Shown here piece after piece: positions 1 to 9,694 of a DNA stretch of 14,226 nucleotides. Within the stretch, counting starts at the first letter, position 1; the number at the start of each line of letters is the position of its first letter. The notes beneath the pieces were generated by a model, which was not told the DNA's origin, searched no databases, and saw nothing but the letters and a program-made list of their open reading frames with translations. Position numbers and translations under genes: made by a program. Source of the stretch: Cerioporus squamosus (lineage: Eukaryota; Basidiomycota; Agaricomycetes; Polyporales; Polyporaceae); the NCBI GenBank assembly GCA_022592435.1, contig JABYQS010000750.1, forward strand, positions 1-14,226, read 5' to 3'.

Positions 1-309
1 GGCATCGCGGTCGACCAGTCCTGCAGCATGGCGTCATCAGCGTACGCAGGGTATGTCGCGTGCTGACATCCGATAGACATGCTGGGGTGGTGGGCTAGCT
101 CAGTCGTGTCGCAGGACAAAAGCGTTGAGGAGCAGGAAGGAGAGAGGAAAACAAGCACATTCCAAGAACATATGTGGGAACGAGGGTCATTGGGCCAGTA
201 GCCGTCGGCCGTAAGAACCTGAGTCGAATTCGTCTTCGCGTTGTTCTTGGGTGTGATTCTCCAAGCGGGTGTGGGGGAGCCTAGTCCCCTTCGGGAGAGG
301 CCGTGGCAT

Positions 310-1729
310 ACGCGTAGACCTGTTTACGTCCTCCAGGCTCCTCTGTGTGCGGGTCCGTGCGCAACAGCTTCGAGAAGCCTCAGGGAAGGCTACGTATTCC
401 GGAGGCTGTTAGAGGCCGTTCATGAATCACTGGATATGACAGACGCGTCGGGTGCCCGCCCGCGCGCAGCCACGCGACGCAGGTATCAACGATGATGGGT
501 GTCTTGAGGTGTCTTGTCGATAAAAGTCGATCGGGGAGATCTGTATGTTATCCGCAGTTAGGGCTGTCGCGGAAGCAAATGGTGCTTGAAGTGATTTTCG
601 ACTGTCCCGCCTCGTCGGTATCCGGAGACAAGAAGCGTTCGCATCAAATAAGACATCATGAGGTAGAAAGGCTCCCGAATCCGAGTCTCCGGCTGCGAAT
701 CAATTACGATTCCTTCCCTGTTCCGGGGGTGATGATGAGACGGGCTTTGGTCGTGTTTATGACTTCCGTCCGCTAGACTGATCATCTCTGATCATTGAGC
801 GTTGACAGGCGTTGACCTGGGTATTGAGCTGAGATCTTTTGGGCGTTGGAAGTGATGGCGTACCTTGGAAGTGAGGCCTGGAGTAGGATGACTGGATGTA
901 CTCTACGACAACACACGACACAAGCGAAGATCTCGGAATGTCGACCCTTGATCTGGGTTCTACTTGTTGGAAGCCATCAGTCATAGGGTAATCTTCATAT
1001 CCACGGCAATAAACTGACCAGTGATCTCCAGGCTCGAAGCAGATGTTTGGACCCTCAGTTCCGTACGAAGTTCAGAATCACGCGTCTCGACTCTCGACCA
1101 AGAGACTCCTTTTCTCGAATGGCCAACGACATTTGGCCGGCGACGTGCAAGGTTTGTATGGACGACAGCTTGAGAGAGGCTGAGAGTATCTATATCAGCG
1201 GCAATGAACAGCATTGCCGAAGGTTGCAAGACATTGAGGAAATGCTGCTTTCCCTGGTCAAGGAGACCATGGCAAGGCACGGATCACAATCGACTGGCGG
1301 CATGGGACCCCGGCTCGAAGTCAGCTGAAGCATCGAGTGGGGTGCGGTAGATTGGGTGTGAACTTTGACCGCAATAGTTCCGCAGTAGGATGGGGTTGGT
1401 ATGTGCGCCAACAGCCCACAAAACCACTGGCACGGCGCAGTATTGGACATGTACGTCGAGTCGTGATGACAGAATTGGTGATGAGGATGAATCGCGGTTT
1501 TCAGTGTTATCCTCCTGTTTGGATCTGTCAATCGTATATATATTTACTTCAATGATGCATTATTCTGTTAAATAATCAAGCAAGCATGCACTCACCGGAG
1601 CCAGCATATGTGTTACGGGCCCTTACGGCGCGTGGAGGCATCGACAGCGCGCGACGCGTCAGTAGAAACTGTATCGCGAACAGTCACAATGTCCCGTGCA
1701 GCGTGACTATCGCGTCGCGTATGACGCGT
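310..1729. promoter_or_regulatory. Five ACGCGT (MCB-like) hexamers upstream of the securin gene
   Basis: ACGCGT occurs at 310-315, 443-448, 1080-1085, 1654-1659 and 1724-1729. This palindrome is the core of the MluI cell-cycle box bound by MBF-type factors in ascomycete yeasts, which drive G1/S genes. The nearest copy is about 720 bp from the securin start, far for a fungal promoter. The hexamer also occurs elsewhere in the window, mostly inside the HET and securin coding sequence, so regulatory function is only a possibility. Confidence 0.2.
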
Positions 1730-2198
1730 TTGGCGCTCAGTTGGGTTGTTGAACCGGCAGTTGATCTATAGGTGTAGCGCAGACCTGACTTGACTGAGTT
1801 TGAATTTGACTTACTATATTTGGTAGCAAGTAACTCAAGTAAACAATCAGCCACCCGATGTTCGTACTTGAATTCCCGCTTCGTTTCTGCAGTGTTTGAG
1901 CTCAAAAAAAGGGCCAAGGGGTAGACAGAGTATGTACCAACACAATGAGGGTATGGGCGTAGGACGGGATTTGGGCAGGAGGGGGAACAATTAATTCCTG
2001 GTCGCACTGCTGATAGATAGGCATTCAGCACATCATACAGGCTTGCGAGCCTCTCCTGCATGGCATCGTGCCATAAATCACACCTGAGACTGTACAAATA
2101 CATGCATAAGAGCTTATGAAGAGGTTTGTTATGCAGGTGAAGCCCACAAAAATGCACCAAATCTGCGCGAGCGCGCCCTGTACCGCTGTTGTGCAATT

Positions 2199-2394
2199 CC
2201 CGGCGCGTTAGCGCCGGAAAGAAAAATCGGTCAACCTCCCAAGTACCTCAGAAAGACGCAGATAATAGCGTCTAACGTGCCCGAGGTGTCACTTAAATAA
2301 TTTTCATTGAGAGGAGCCATAGAGAGCCTGCACGGCCTGCGGCCGTGAATTAATTTAATTAATTTCAATTAATTTTCGAGGCGCCGCTACGCCT
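2199..2394. repeat. Cluster of four short hairpins around an AT-rich run
   Basis: Four inverted repeats lie within 200 bp. CCGGCGC (2200-2206) pairs with GCGCCGG (2211-2217) across GTTA. AGACGC (2254-2259) pairs with GCGTCT (2268-2273). CACGGCC (2331-2337) pairs with GGCCGTG (2341-2347) across TGC. The weakest is AGGCG (2379-2383) with CGCCT (2390-2394). Between the last two is an almost pure A/T stretch (2348-2376) built from overlapping AATTAATT-like palindromes. GC-rich hairpins set in AT-rich DNA resemble intergenic GC clusters of fungal mitochondrial genomes or the end of a mobile element. That interpretation is inference; the hairpins themselves are read directly. Confidence 0.6.
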
Positions 2395-2446
2395 ATAGCT
2401 CAAGTGCCTGAACCCCACCTAGTTCTTGTTCACGGTACTCGTCAAG

Positions 2447-4079
2447 ATGCTCAGCACACGGCCTATCTCACTCAACGCAGACATAAATGCTCCTATACAC
2501 ACTATCCTCAACACGAAGACTCCTGGGCGGAAGGGTGCAAAGGGACGGAACGCCCTCCAGGAGAACGCCATCCACACCGGATCCAAGACCGTTCTCACCA
2601 AGAAGAGTATCCTCCAGACTCCATTCCGCCCCGGAACAGCCCGTGAGTAACGCATGGCTGGGTACTGGGGCATGGCTACTGAGAAACATGTCGCTCGCAG
2701 ATGGGAAGAAGCCACTCGTGTCCGTGTCGGTGACACGGCCACTCATGGACAAGACACCTTTCCCCAACCGCGTGGCAGGTTCCAGTTTCGGGAAGGCAGG
2801 GAAGACCCCGGGACTTAAGTTGTCCAAGCTTACCCTCCTGGCTCCTCCGGAAGCTGAAGCAAATCCCTCATCTCCGGACGTTGCGCCTCTCCTCCGACCT
2901 TCGAGCACGCGGAAGAGCCTCCGGGGACGGCTTAGTCAGAACTTCAAGACCCCGCTTACGAAGGGCAACCACTGGGATGTTAGTCCGGGCGATATGGGAG
3001 TGCTTGGTGGCGGGCTGGTTGATGACGCGAAGCCGGAGACAGAAGCGGTTGTGGCGGATGAGGACGACGAGATCGAGTACATGCCTCCAACTGCGATCGG
3101 TGAGTGTGTGCTCCTTTCAGCGTATATCACCTGGGCTAAGCGTGCGTGAAGAACTCCCCTATGAGCCGCCGTTCGAGATGCCCGACTACAAGACTATGGG
3201 CCGGAATCTGTTCGCACTTGGCCATGGTGGTCTGGTCGACGACACCGCGGATATCTTTTATGCTGCGAATATCGAAGACCAGATAGATGTCAAGGCTCTC
3301 CTGGCTGGCACTGGTTTCACCCCAGGGCCGTTGGCGCTGCACGGGCTGGAGCTTCCAGAGCTAGGTATGTCCTCACATGCGCCCTTCACTCCCTAATACC
3401 TGCTCAATGGAGGCGCGTATACCTAGAGGATGACAGTCCCTTCGCTCGCAAAGCTCCAGTATCAAAGCCCGCTGCCCCAGGAGCGCCGCCCAAACCAACT
3501 GGACCGCTATCTCGCGTACCTTCTGCTCGACTACCTCCTTCTCGGATGCAGCCTCCATCGAAGCCCGCTACCACCGTTCCCTCATCGCAGCTACAGAGCC
3601 GCTCGTCCTCACGGGCAACCACGTCTTCTGGCGCCGGCACCCCAGCTCCCATCCCTGCGCGCACCGCTCCTGCACCTGCCCTCGCCCCAGGCCAGACGCG
3701 TACCTCCGCTCTGCGTGCCGCAAAGGCAGCGGCAGCGTCGAACAGCACAACCACTCCGAACCCTGGGAGGCCGACAGCGGCAAGTGCGAGCATCCGCCCT
3801 GCGGCCGCAGCCCCGGTGAGGAAGCCAGGTGTAACTCCTAGTAGTACGACCGGTACAAGAGTGCCCGTGCGTGCGGCGAGCATTGCGGTGCGTCCCGCGA
3901 CTACGACTGGTACTGCCGCAGCTAGTGTCCGTCCGAGGTCAGCTACGGTCGTCGGCAGAGCCCGGCCGGTCAGCGGGGCTGGCGCGCCGACGAGGAGCAA
4001 GGCTGATGAGGATCATCTAGCGGCGATGTTGCAGAAGGCACACGCGGAGGCTGAGGAGGACTTCCACTTTGACATCTGA
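2447..4079 (+). CDS. Securin (Pds1/Cut2-like separase inhibitor), 4 exons
   Basis: Exons 2447-2642, 2701-3099, 3152-3364 and 3427-4079 join in frame to 486 codons plus TGA. All three introns (58, 52 and 62 bp) are GT-AG, phase 1, and the third has a perfect CTAAT branch site. Securins bind and block separase until the APC/C destroys them at anaphase onset. Residues 34-40 (RNALQEN) and 140-146 (RGRLSQN) fit the D-box RxxLxxN. TPGR (25-28) and TPFR (58-61) fit the CDK consensus beside the first D-box. Residues 189-195 (EIEYMPP), within an acidic run, match the separase cleavage consensus ExExxR but have Pro at the P1 arginine position, as in a pseudosubstrate; from memory, fission-yeast Cut2 has a near-identical DIEYMPP. 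Residues 270-460 are Ala/Pro/Thr/Arg-rich and the C-terminus is acidic. The start is the first ATG of this frame; a TTG seven codons upstream is ignored. Securins diverge greatly, so the family call rests on motif order and is not certain. No KEN box is seen. Confidence 0.72.
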
Positions 4080-4313
4080 CATTGGGCAGCTGGGCTGTTC
4101 GTCGTATATGTTGTTCCAATTCATTGATACTTGATGTCGTGTTTGTTCTGTAGGACTGAGGAATGTAAATCGCCAATCATTCTATGTATAATACTATTAC
4201 ATCCTGTACGCATGAGGTAGCGTATCGCTCTTGATCAGACAACGCAAGATATATGGACACATCAGCAAGTTCGCAGTCCTCAAGCAATGGAAGTGGAAGC
4301 AAACGAGGGAAAG
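4080..4313. other. Convergent 3' intergenic region (securin / HET)
   Basis: The 234 bp between the stop codons of the two convergent genes must hold both 3' UTRs and poly(A) sites. The middle part (about 4100-4200) is AT-richer than the flanks and has TATGTATAATAC-type sequence that could serve as a poly(A) region for the + strand gene. No canonical AATAAA is seen and no other feature is recognised. Confidence 0.5.
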
Positions 4314-7300
4314 TCAGGTTCGCGATGAACGTTTCCAAGCTGGGAAGTCAGGTAAGTGGGACCGCAACCAGCCTCTTCGCCCCTTCTCACCCTTGCCTAC
4401 CGTTGCAGGCACCCCTCGCACCGTCGGGGTTACGACGGCGACGCGTGGACGAGGAGGCTCCGATTGCGCCGCACTCACGCCGGACGACGAAGATAAAGTC
4501 CCGGATGGCGCGGGTCCGTCGTTGTCAATGTCGTCCTGCCTCTCGGTCCCGTGCTTGGTTGGAACCGTTGATGTCGTCGCACGTCCGGCGCTGGCGTCCT
4601 GTGCGCTCGGACTCCGGACCTGGGTGGAATTCTTCGACCCGCTCGAGCTAGGCTCCCGAGGTAGGGTCACCGCAGTGCCACTAGCACCGCTGACCCCGCC
4701 CCCGAGTCCCCCGCGCGATGTTTCAGGTTGGCTCTTGTCTCCCGCTGACGGTGGCACCTCGCCGTCGACGACAGCTCCGGAAGTCACGTCCTTGTCCGGC
4801 ACAGTCCCTGCGAACACGTCGCCCCGCGCTCCGCGACTGCGCTTCGCTGCTGTCCCCGGGCGATCGGCCTCGAACGCGGTGCGCCCGACCGTGGCGCTCT
4901 TCTGCTTCGGTACGGGAATGCGACTGGGGCTGCGGACACGATTCCGAGGGGGGTAGGTGCGCGTGTCGTAATCGTTGACTTGAGCGCCACCAAGACTGAC
5001 AGTGGGCGTGGTACGACCGAGGTAGCCCATGTCCTCCAGCTCGCGCTCGTCCGGCTCACTGCTCGACATTGGGTCTGGGCTCTCGCGGAGGACTTGCGGG
5101 ACCTTACTGTGGATCCGGGAACGCGAGGGGATGACGGGGTCTGACCACCCTACGCTGGTGCCAGCCTTCACGGTGAATTTCCGAGTGAGAGGGGTTGTCT
5201 TTGGGCGCAGGTCGCGGTAGTTCTCCTCGTCGTCCGAGAACGCGAGTTGCGGTGGCGGCGTGTACAGTCTCCCGCCCGGTTGGCTATTCGCCGAATGGGG
5301 TCGTAGGTCCATCTCATCGTCGCTGGGAGCGTCATCGTCATCGAGAACATCATCTAGCGCAGAATCGGGGGCCAGGAAGTCGACCGAGCGTGACCGCCGT
5401 CGCTCCGGGGTTACTGTCATTCCGGATGAACGTTCGACCCTCACGTCGCGCGACCATCCACGGGCAGGCGGATGATTACGACGAGGAACGGGCACGGATG
5501 TACGTCCGTTACGGGTGCCGTTGCCTCGACCAGACCTGTCAGAATTAGTGATGGGTGGCGAGGGAAGTAGACTGCCCCCGCGACGTGGCCCTTGCATTGG
5601 CTCAAGCCGAGCAGGCCCATGCTGGACGCTCTCCAGCGAGTCGTGGTCGTCTTCGTTTGGGGGCCACCGGCCGGATACGTAGGGCGCGGAGTTGGACCGT
5701 GTGCGCTGGAGTGGTACAGCTGCTGCAGGAGCGAGATACGTGCCGCTCCTCTTATCGCTCTGGACCCTGACCGCTTTCGGCTGAGGTAGGGGCTGCGGCT
5801 GAACGCTGTCATCCGAGGGCCTCAATGAGACCTCAGAGCTGGTGGGTGCAGGTGTGGCCCAGACTTCAACGCCTAGTCGGTACGCCTTCGCTCGCGAGTT
5901 GGACTCAGATGCCTCAGATGTGAAGGTCAGGCGCAGCGTCAGCTCGTCTCCGTTGCTGGATTCCAGGACGACCTCCTTCGATGCGATGCCGCAGCGGAAT
6001 GCCCACGAGTGAACATGCACGGGGTGGTTGATGAAGTGCTGCTCGTCTGCGAACTGTCCTTCGAGGACGCACGCTGCGTTCCGCGACGAGACGAGGACAC
6101 CGAGAAGCCCGAAGCGCGAGCCGAACTCGCAACTGCACCGGCCAACTTGGATGCTGATGTACTCGGTCGCGTTCGAGAGCACGACCCCGGACGCACTGGA
6201 GGAGAGTGTACGGCTGAGCACTCGGTCGCGCAGTGCGACGTCGACATCGCCGCCGGGAGAGACCCGGTACCCTTGCAAGGACAGCAGTCGCCGGGACCAT
6301 CCCGCCAAGCGCACTTCGAACGCGTCCCGCGCTTCACGTAGGGTGGTGTGGATGGACGCATCGCGCTCAAGACCGTTTGCGGCGGTTGAAGGTCGATGAG
6401 GAATGTAGACGTCGTCAAGCACGAAGCGTCCCCGTGTGACGCAGTGGTAGACTTGCTTGAGCGTCAGGTATGTCGCTCGGGAGTAGTGCGACCAGAGGAT
6501 CGGATATTGTCCGTCGCCTTCGATGAGCTCCTTGACGCGTCCGACGATGGTCCCGACGAAGTACTGCGTCGCGGACGCTTGCGCCTGTGGTCGCAACAGG
6601 AGTGCGAGCAGCTTCCCTTGAGAGTCCTCGCAAGCGAGTAGGGCGAGGTGTGTGGGGAAGTTTGCGTTCGCGTCCTGGGAGATTACGGCGACGAGGGGAA
6701 AGCGAGCGTGGATACCGTATGAGGTCGTAGTGTAGATGTGGTAAGCAGACTCTGGAGAGATGCCCAGTCTGTAAGCGAAGGCCTCACGCGAGAGGGGAAC
6801 CAGATGCGCGGTGGATTTGAAGTCGCTGGGAGCCTGTGCCAGAAGGTACTGCTTGAGAGACGGGGCGATCGGAAGAGGTGATTGTCCCGGGGCGGGATCA
6901 GGAGGCAAATGGGATGGATTCGAGAACGTGAAGTTATGGCGTGCGAGGATGGGTCCCCAGGCGAAGATCGTCTGGTCAGGGATATGCTTGAGGATCTCCT
7001 CCTGCAGACGAATGAACGCGTAGCGACCCTCTCCGTACGTCGTCGGCATGTTGACCCCGAAAATGCCCATCAGCGAATACGCTTCGTCTTCTTCGCGGCT
7101 AGTCTCTCTAGAAGCCGCCCAAGACATTCGGCGGGCCACGCTGACGTCTTCAAGAGGCTGCTCCAGGGTAAGGACGGCGCGCTCGATCCCTGTCACGCTT
7201 TCGACGAGTGGGGCGAGAGTGTGCTTGGAACCTATCACCCTCCACTTGTCCGAAAGGAACAGGACGACACTGGGCGCAAGCAACTCCTGGAGCGTCCACC

Positions 7301-7727
7301 CGCGCGTAAACCATTTGCTGCTCCGGAATTGTTCTCCTTGCTCCTTGTCGTCCGCAGCGTCGCTGACGTCCTGAAGAATGGCATAACACGCGCTTGCGTA
7401 GCGGTACCAATTGTACATCGAGTTGATCGCCTCTGAGAGCTCAGAGCTGCTCGTTTTGTCGATGCAGGCGGAGTCCGCCCACCCGAGGTCGAAGCCGTCG
7501 TTGCGCGCAACCTCGCAGAAATGGCGTATCTTCCTGGATAGGTGAGGAAGAGCAAGTTCTCCGCGAGGCACCGACGCTTGAATCGCGCACACGTCCTGAT
7601 AGGTTTGCTCTGGGACGTAACCAAGGTCTCCCTTCTTCGCCCATACGTGAGACAAGATCGCGTAGCGGACACGACGGGGATCCTCAACCCAGCGAAATTC
7701 GCCAGTGTTGGTGTCGAGTAAGCGCAT
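4314..7727 (-). CDS. HET-domain (heterokaryon incompatibility) protein, single exon, long disordered tail
   Basis: The frame runs 1137 codons from ATG at 7727-7725 to TGA at 4316-4314 with no intron. The N-terminal third carries the HET domain (Pfam PF06985 type): YAILSHVW at 22-29, WADSACIDK at 83-91, then NSMYNWYRYA (102-111), and WFTRGWTLQELLAP at 139-152. It is followed by the segment typical of basidiomycete HET proteins, with EEDEAYSLMGIFGV at 212-225 and TYGEGRYAFIRLQEEI at about 230-245. Residues 260-625 look folded and strand-rich, without a family I can name. Residues from about 626 to the end are Ser/Pro/Arg/Asp-rich and probably disordered, with an acidic DDDD run, many SRS/RSR stretches and a Trp-containing basic end. 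HET proteins act in non-self recognition and cell death after hyphal fusion; whether this one does is inference from family. No NACHT or WD40 repeats are present, unlike ascomycete HET-E. The tail border is less certain than the N-terminus, because a small 3' intron cannot be excluded. Confidence 0.88.
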   Translation of the reverse strand: MRLLDTNTGEFRWVEDPRRVRYAILSHVWAKKGDLGYVPEQTYQDVCAIQASVPRGELALPHLSRKIRHFCEVARNDGFDLGWADSACIDKTSSSELSEAINSMYNWYRYASACYAILQDVSDAADDKEQGEQFRSSKWFTRGWTLQELLAPSVVLFLSDKWRVIGSKHTLAPLVESVTGIERAVLTLEQPLEDVSVARRMSWAASRETSREEDEAYSLMGIFGVNMPTTYGEGRYAFIRLQEEILKHIPDQTIFAWGPILARHNFTFSNPSHLPPDPAPGQSPLPIAPSLKQYLLAQAPSDFKSTAHLVPLSREAFAYRLGISPESAYHIYTTTSYGIHARFPLVAVISQDANANFPTHLALLACEDSQGKLLALLLRPQAQASATQYFVGTIVGRVKELIEGDGQYPILWSHYSRATYLTLKQVYHCVTRGRFVLDDVYIPHRPSTAANGLERDASIHTTLREARDAFEVRLAGWSRRLLSLQGYRVSPGGDVDVALRDRVLSRTLSSSASGVVLSNATEYISIQVGRCSCEFGSRFGLLGVLVSSRNAACVLEGQFADEQHFINHPVHVHSWAFRCGIASKEVVLESSNGDELTLRLTFTSEASESNSRAKAYRLGVEVWATPAPTSSEVSLRPSDDSVQPQPLPQPKAVRVQSDKRSGTYLAPAAAVPLQRTRSNSAPYVSGRWPPNEDDHDSLESVQHGPARLEPMQGPRRGGSLLPSPPITNSDRSGRGNGTRNGRTSVPVPRRNHPPARGWSRDVRVERSSGMTVTPERRRSRSVDFLAPDSALDDVLDDDDAPSDDEMDLRPHSANSQPGGRLYTPPPQLAFSDDEENYRDLRPKTTPLTRKFTVKAGTSVGWSDPVIPSRSRIHSKVPQVLRESPDPMSSSEPDERELEDMGYLGRTTPTVSLGGAQVNDYDTRTYPPRNRVRSPSRIPVPKQKSATVGRTAFEADRPGTAAKRSRGARGDVFAGTVPDKDVTSGAVVDGEVPPSAGDKSQPETSRGGLGGGVSGASGTAVTLPREPSSSGSKNSTQVRSPSAQDASAGRATTSTVPTKHGTERQDDIDNDGPAPSGTLSSSSGVSAAQSEPPRPRVAVVTPTVRGVPATVGKGEKGRRGWLRSHLPDFPAWKRSSRT

Positions 7728-8575
7728 GATCTACTGCTCTGAGGAACATCAGTACTTGTTCAAGCGCGTAAATGGAGCGATATGTAACGCACATGTGCAG
7801 CGTAGCCTGACAGCGAAGTGTGTGTTTCGATGCTATGCGAGTGCGTGCATGAGGCTGTTATGCGCCAACCGCAGGTGGGAGCTTAAGAGGGTAAGCAGTA
7901 TGTTGGGACAGATTGTCGTGACGGAGTGCGAGCGTACCTTATAGGTGTACCAGGGGCGAGATGTCCTGAGAAAGCGGACTGCGCCCGCCCGACCGCATTG
8001 GCATCCTTCCAAGCACGGCATAGAATGGCAGATCGCCGGTGCAATTATGGCACAGCATGAACTTTAAGGCGACACAAGTCAGCAATATCCCCGGCCCAGC
8101 ATAAGACCCACGGACCTTCAGACATCCCTTGGTAAATGTAGGTTGAACTCGGACTCGAATACCGACTGTCATGCCATGTCATGACCTCTGCAGTGGACGA
8201 CCCGAATTGTCATACCATGAGTTCTGGTCCCAGGCTCTTCGTGACATCTCATCATCCACGCGCGGTGGTAAGGTGCCACACTTTGTTCGAGTTGGGATAG
8301 ATGGAGACGCTGTGTTGCAAGGTTCACGGTACCAGCTGAGACGCCTGTGCCGTGATTCTCGGAGAACGGTATTATGCCTTCCGGAGGCTAGTGTGACCAC
8401 ATCGGCGTTGACGACAGTAGGGAATCGGGGATTCGAGCTACATACATACCGGTCGGTCTTGTGTGCGTCCCATTCATCTCGATAGTCCGGACAGCTATGA
8501 CCGCTGACTTGCGATCTCGTCATCCCAAGAGTTGCTCGATATTTGCCGCCTGATATAGCAATCGTGTCTTATTGA

Positions 8576-8602
8576 AGCATCCCATTCGTTCAGCGGGATG
8601 CT
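8576..8602. repeat. 8-bp hairpin with 11-nt loop
   Basis: AGCATCCC (8576-8583) is the exact reverse complement of GGGATGCT (8595-8602). It lies about 850 bp upstream of the HET start. No poly-T follows and no role is evident. Confidence 0.45.
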
Positions 8603-8888
8603 GAGGGTCCTGTGTCAGGCCTCGGGCCACGACTGAGGAGACAAGCAGAGTTGCAAGAACGTCCTGAAATGAAGTTTGACACGGCTGGACACGTCGAGGC
8701 CTTTGTGATCATCGTACCCTCGCCTCTAGCTTGATGGATGAGTACCTGGGTTTTTCCACTCGCTGCCACTAGGATAGCCGATTGACGAGCTTACCCAGTG
8801 TGCTACGCTACACCGAAGGCTCCTGCATCCAAATTATGAGCGTGACGCTGCTAAAGTATTCCGCATCGAGAAGCGCGACCACTGACCT

Positions 8889-8907
8889 GCCAATGGATCG
8901 CCAATGG
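8889..8907. repeat. Direct repeat of GCCAATGG, 11-bp period
   Basis: GCCAATGG at 8889-8896 and again at 8900-8907, separated by ATC. Each copy contains a CCAAT core, the site of HAP/NF-Y complexes. The pair lies far from both flanking starts (about 1.2 and 1.6 kb), so a promoter role is unproven. Confidence 0.35.
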
Positions 8908-9694
8908 TGACCGTCTCGTGTGTACTGTTCCACGCAAGCCTGCGCAGTGAAGAAAGACTAAGAGAGTGAAGTTGCCCATGAACTTGAAGCTACATAGTGA
9001 GTTCAACTTTAGGCCTGGCAGTGGGGCGCCCTGGCACGGACCGGTCGGCCAGAGTCGATCCAGTTCGATCCAGGCAACTCTCTATTTGAGTTCGCTTCGA
9101 ACCTGCAAAAAACCACCACGCTCAGGTCACTCATCTCCATTCATCTCTCAGGCATGCTCATTGCAACGCAGCGGGGGCGGTTTTATGTACACGTATAGTG
9201 ACAGATTCAACCCCTCAGATGATCTCCTCAACCGGCGCTCGGCGCAGACACAGGTACGTGTTGGTACAAGATGCGATGGAACGCTCACTCTCACTCGTGA
9301 TTGACCTTCGCGAACAGGACCTCTCGTTTGAATGCTTATCATACACGTAGTTGCACGGAGAAGTCCAAGCATCTAAATCGTAGCGCCGCTCTCGTTCAGT
9401 ATCCGGATCCGCGCTACGTTCTCATCTAAGGGGCAAGTTCGGACGCACTCAGCTCTTCCTTGCCTTCTATCGCACGCCTGGTTTGCGCTCGCCGCTCTTC
9501 ACGCCTGTACGCAGGCGGCGCTATGGAGACGGGTAATCATTGCCAAAGCTACTTACCCCACTCGCGCCTGTGGTATAGCCGAACATTAGGTTGGTGAGCT
9601 CGGCCAGGAATGGTACGCATGCGGCATCTCTCATTTTCAGGAACTTACATGACCTGGCGATGAGCGGGCTGAGAGATCGGATATTGCCGTCTCT

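Larger units (their letters stand above)
1..2446. other. Gene-free 5' region upstream of the securin gene
   Basis: I see no gene here. Open frames exist on both strands (the longest is 170 codons on the minus strand, 2196-1684), but none shows a recognisable domain, a sensible composition or a chain of splice-compatible exons. The stretch contains five ACGCGT hexamers between 310 and 1729, and a cluster of hairpins with an AT-rich run at 2199-2394; both are listed separately. The last few hundred bases presumably include the promoter of the gene starting at 2447, but I see no clear TATA element or initiator. Confidence 0.6.

Noticed and set aside
90..230. tRNA-like box A (TAGCTCAGT) followed by a box B-like GAGTCGAATTC
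   Set aside because: The boxes are over 100 bp apart and no cloverleaf or acceptor stem can be drawn.
1047..1328. A 93-codon plus-strand frame with an amphipathic-looking middle part
   Set aside because: An opposite-strand frame of similar length overlaps it, no family is recognised, and flanking sequence gives no joinable exons.
1684..2196. A 170-codon open frame on the minus strand
   Set aside because: No recognisable domain, Cys/Tyr/Ser-rich random-looking composition, and no splice-linked neighbours.
2379..2400. A short hairpin followed by CTATAG, reminiscent of a Helitron 3' end
   Set aside because: The stem is only 5 bp, the terminus is not CTRR, and no matching 5' TC end or other copy is visible.
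4231..4956. A 241-codon plus-strand frame with an apparent GTAAGT...TTGCAG intron
   Set aside because: It is antisense to the HET gene tail; its proline/serine-rich composition mirrors the real minus-strand coding sequence and no domain is seen.
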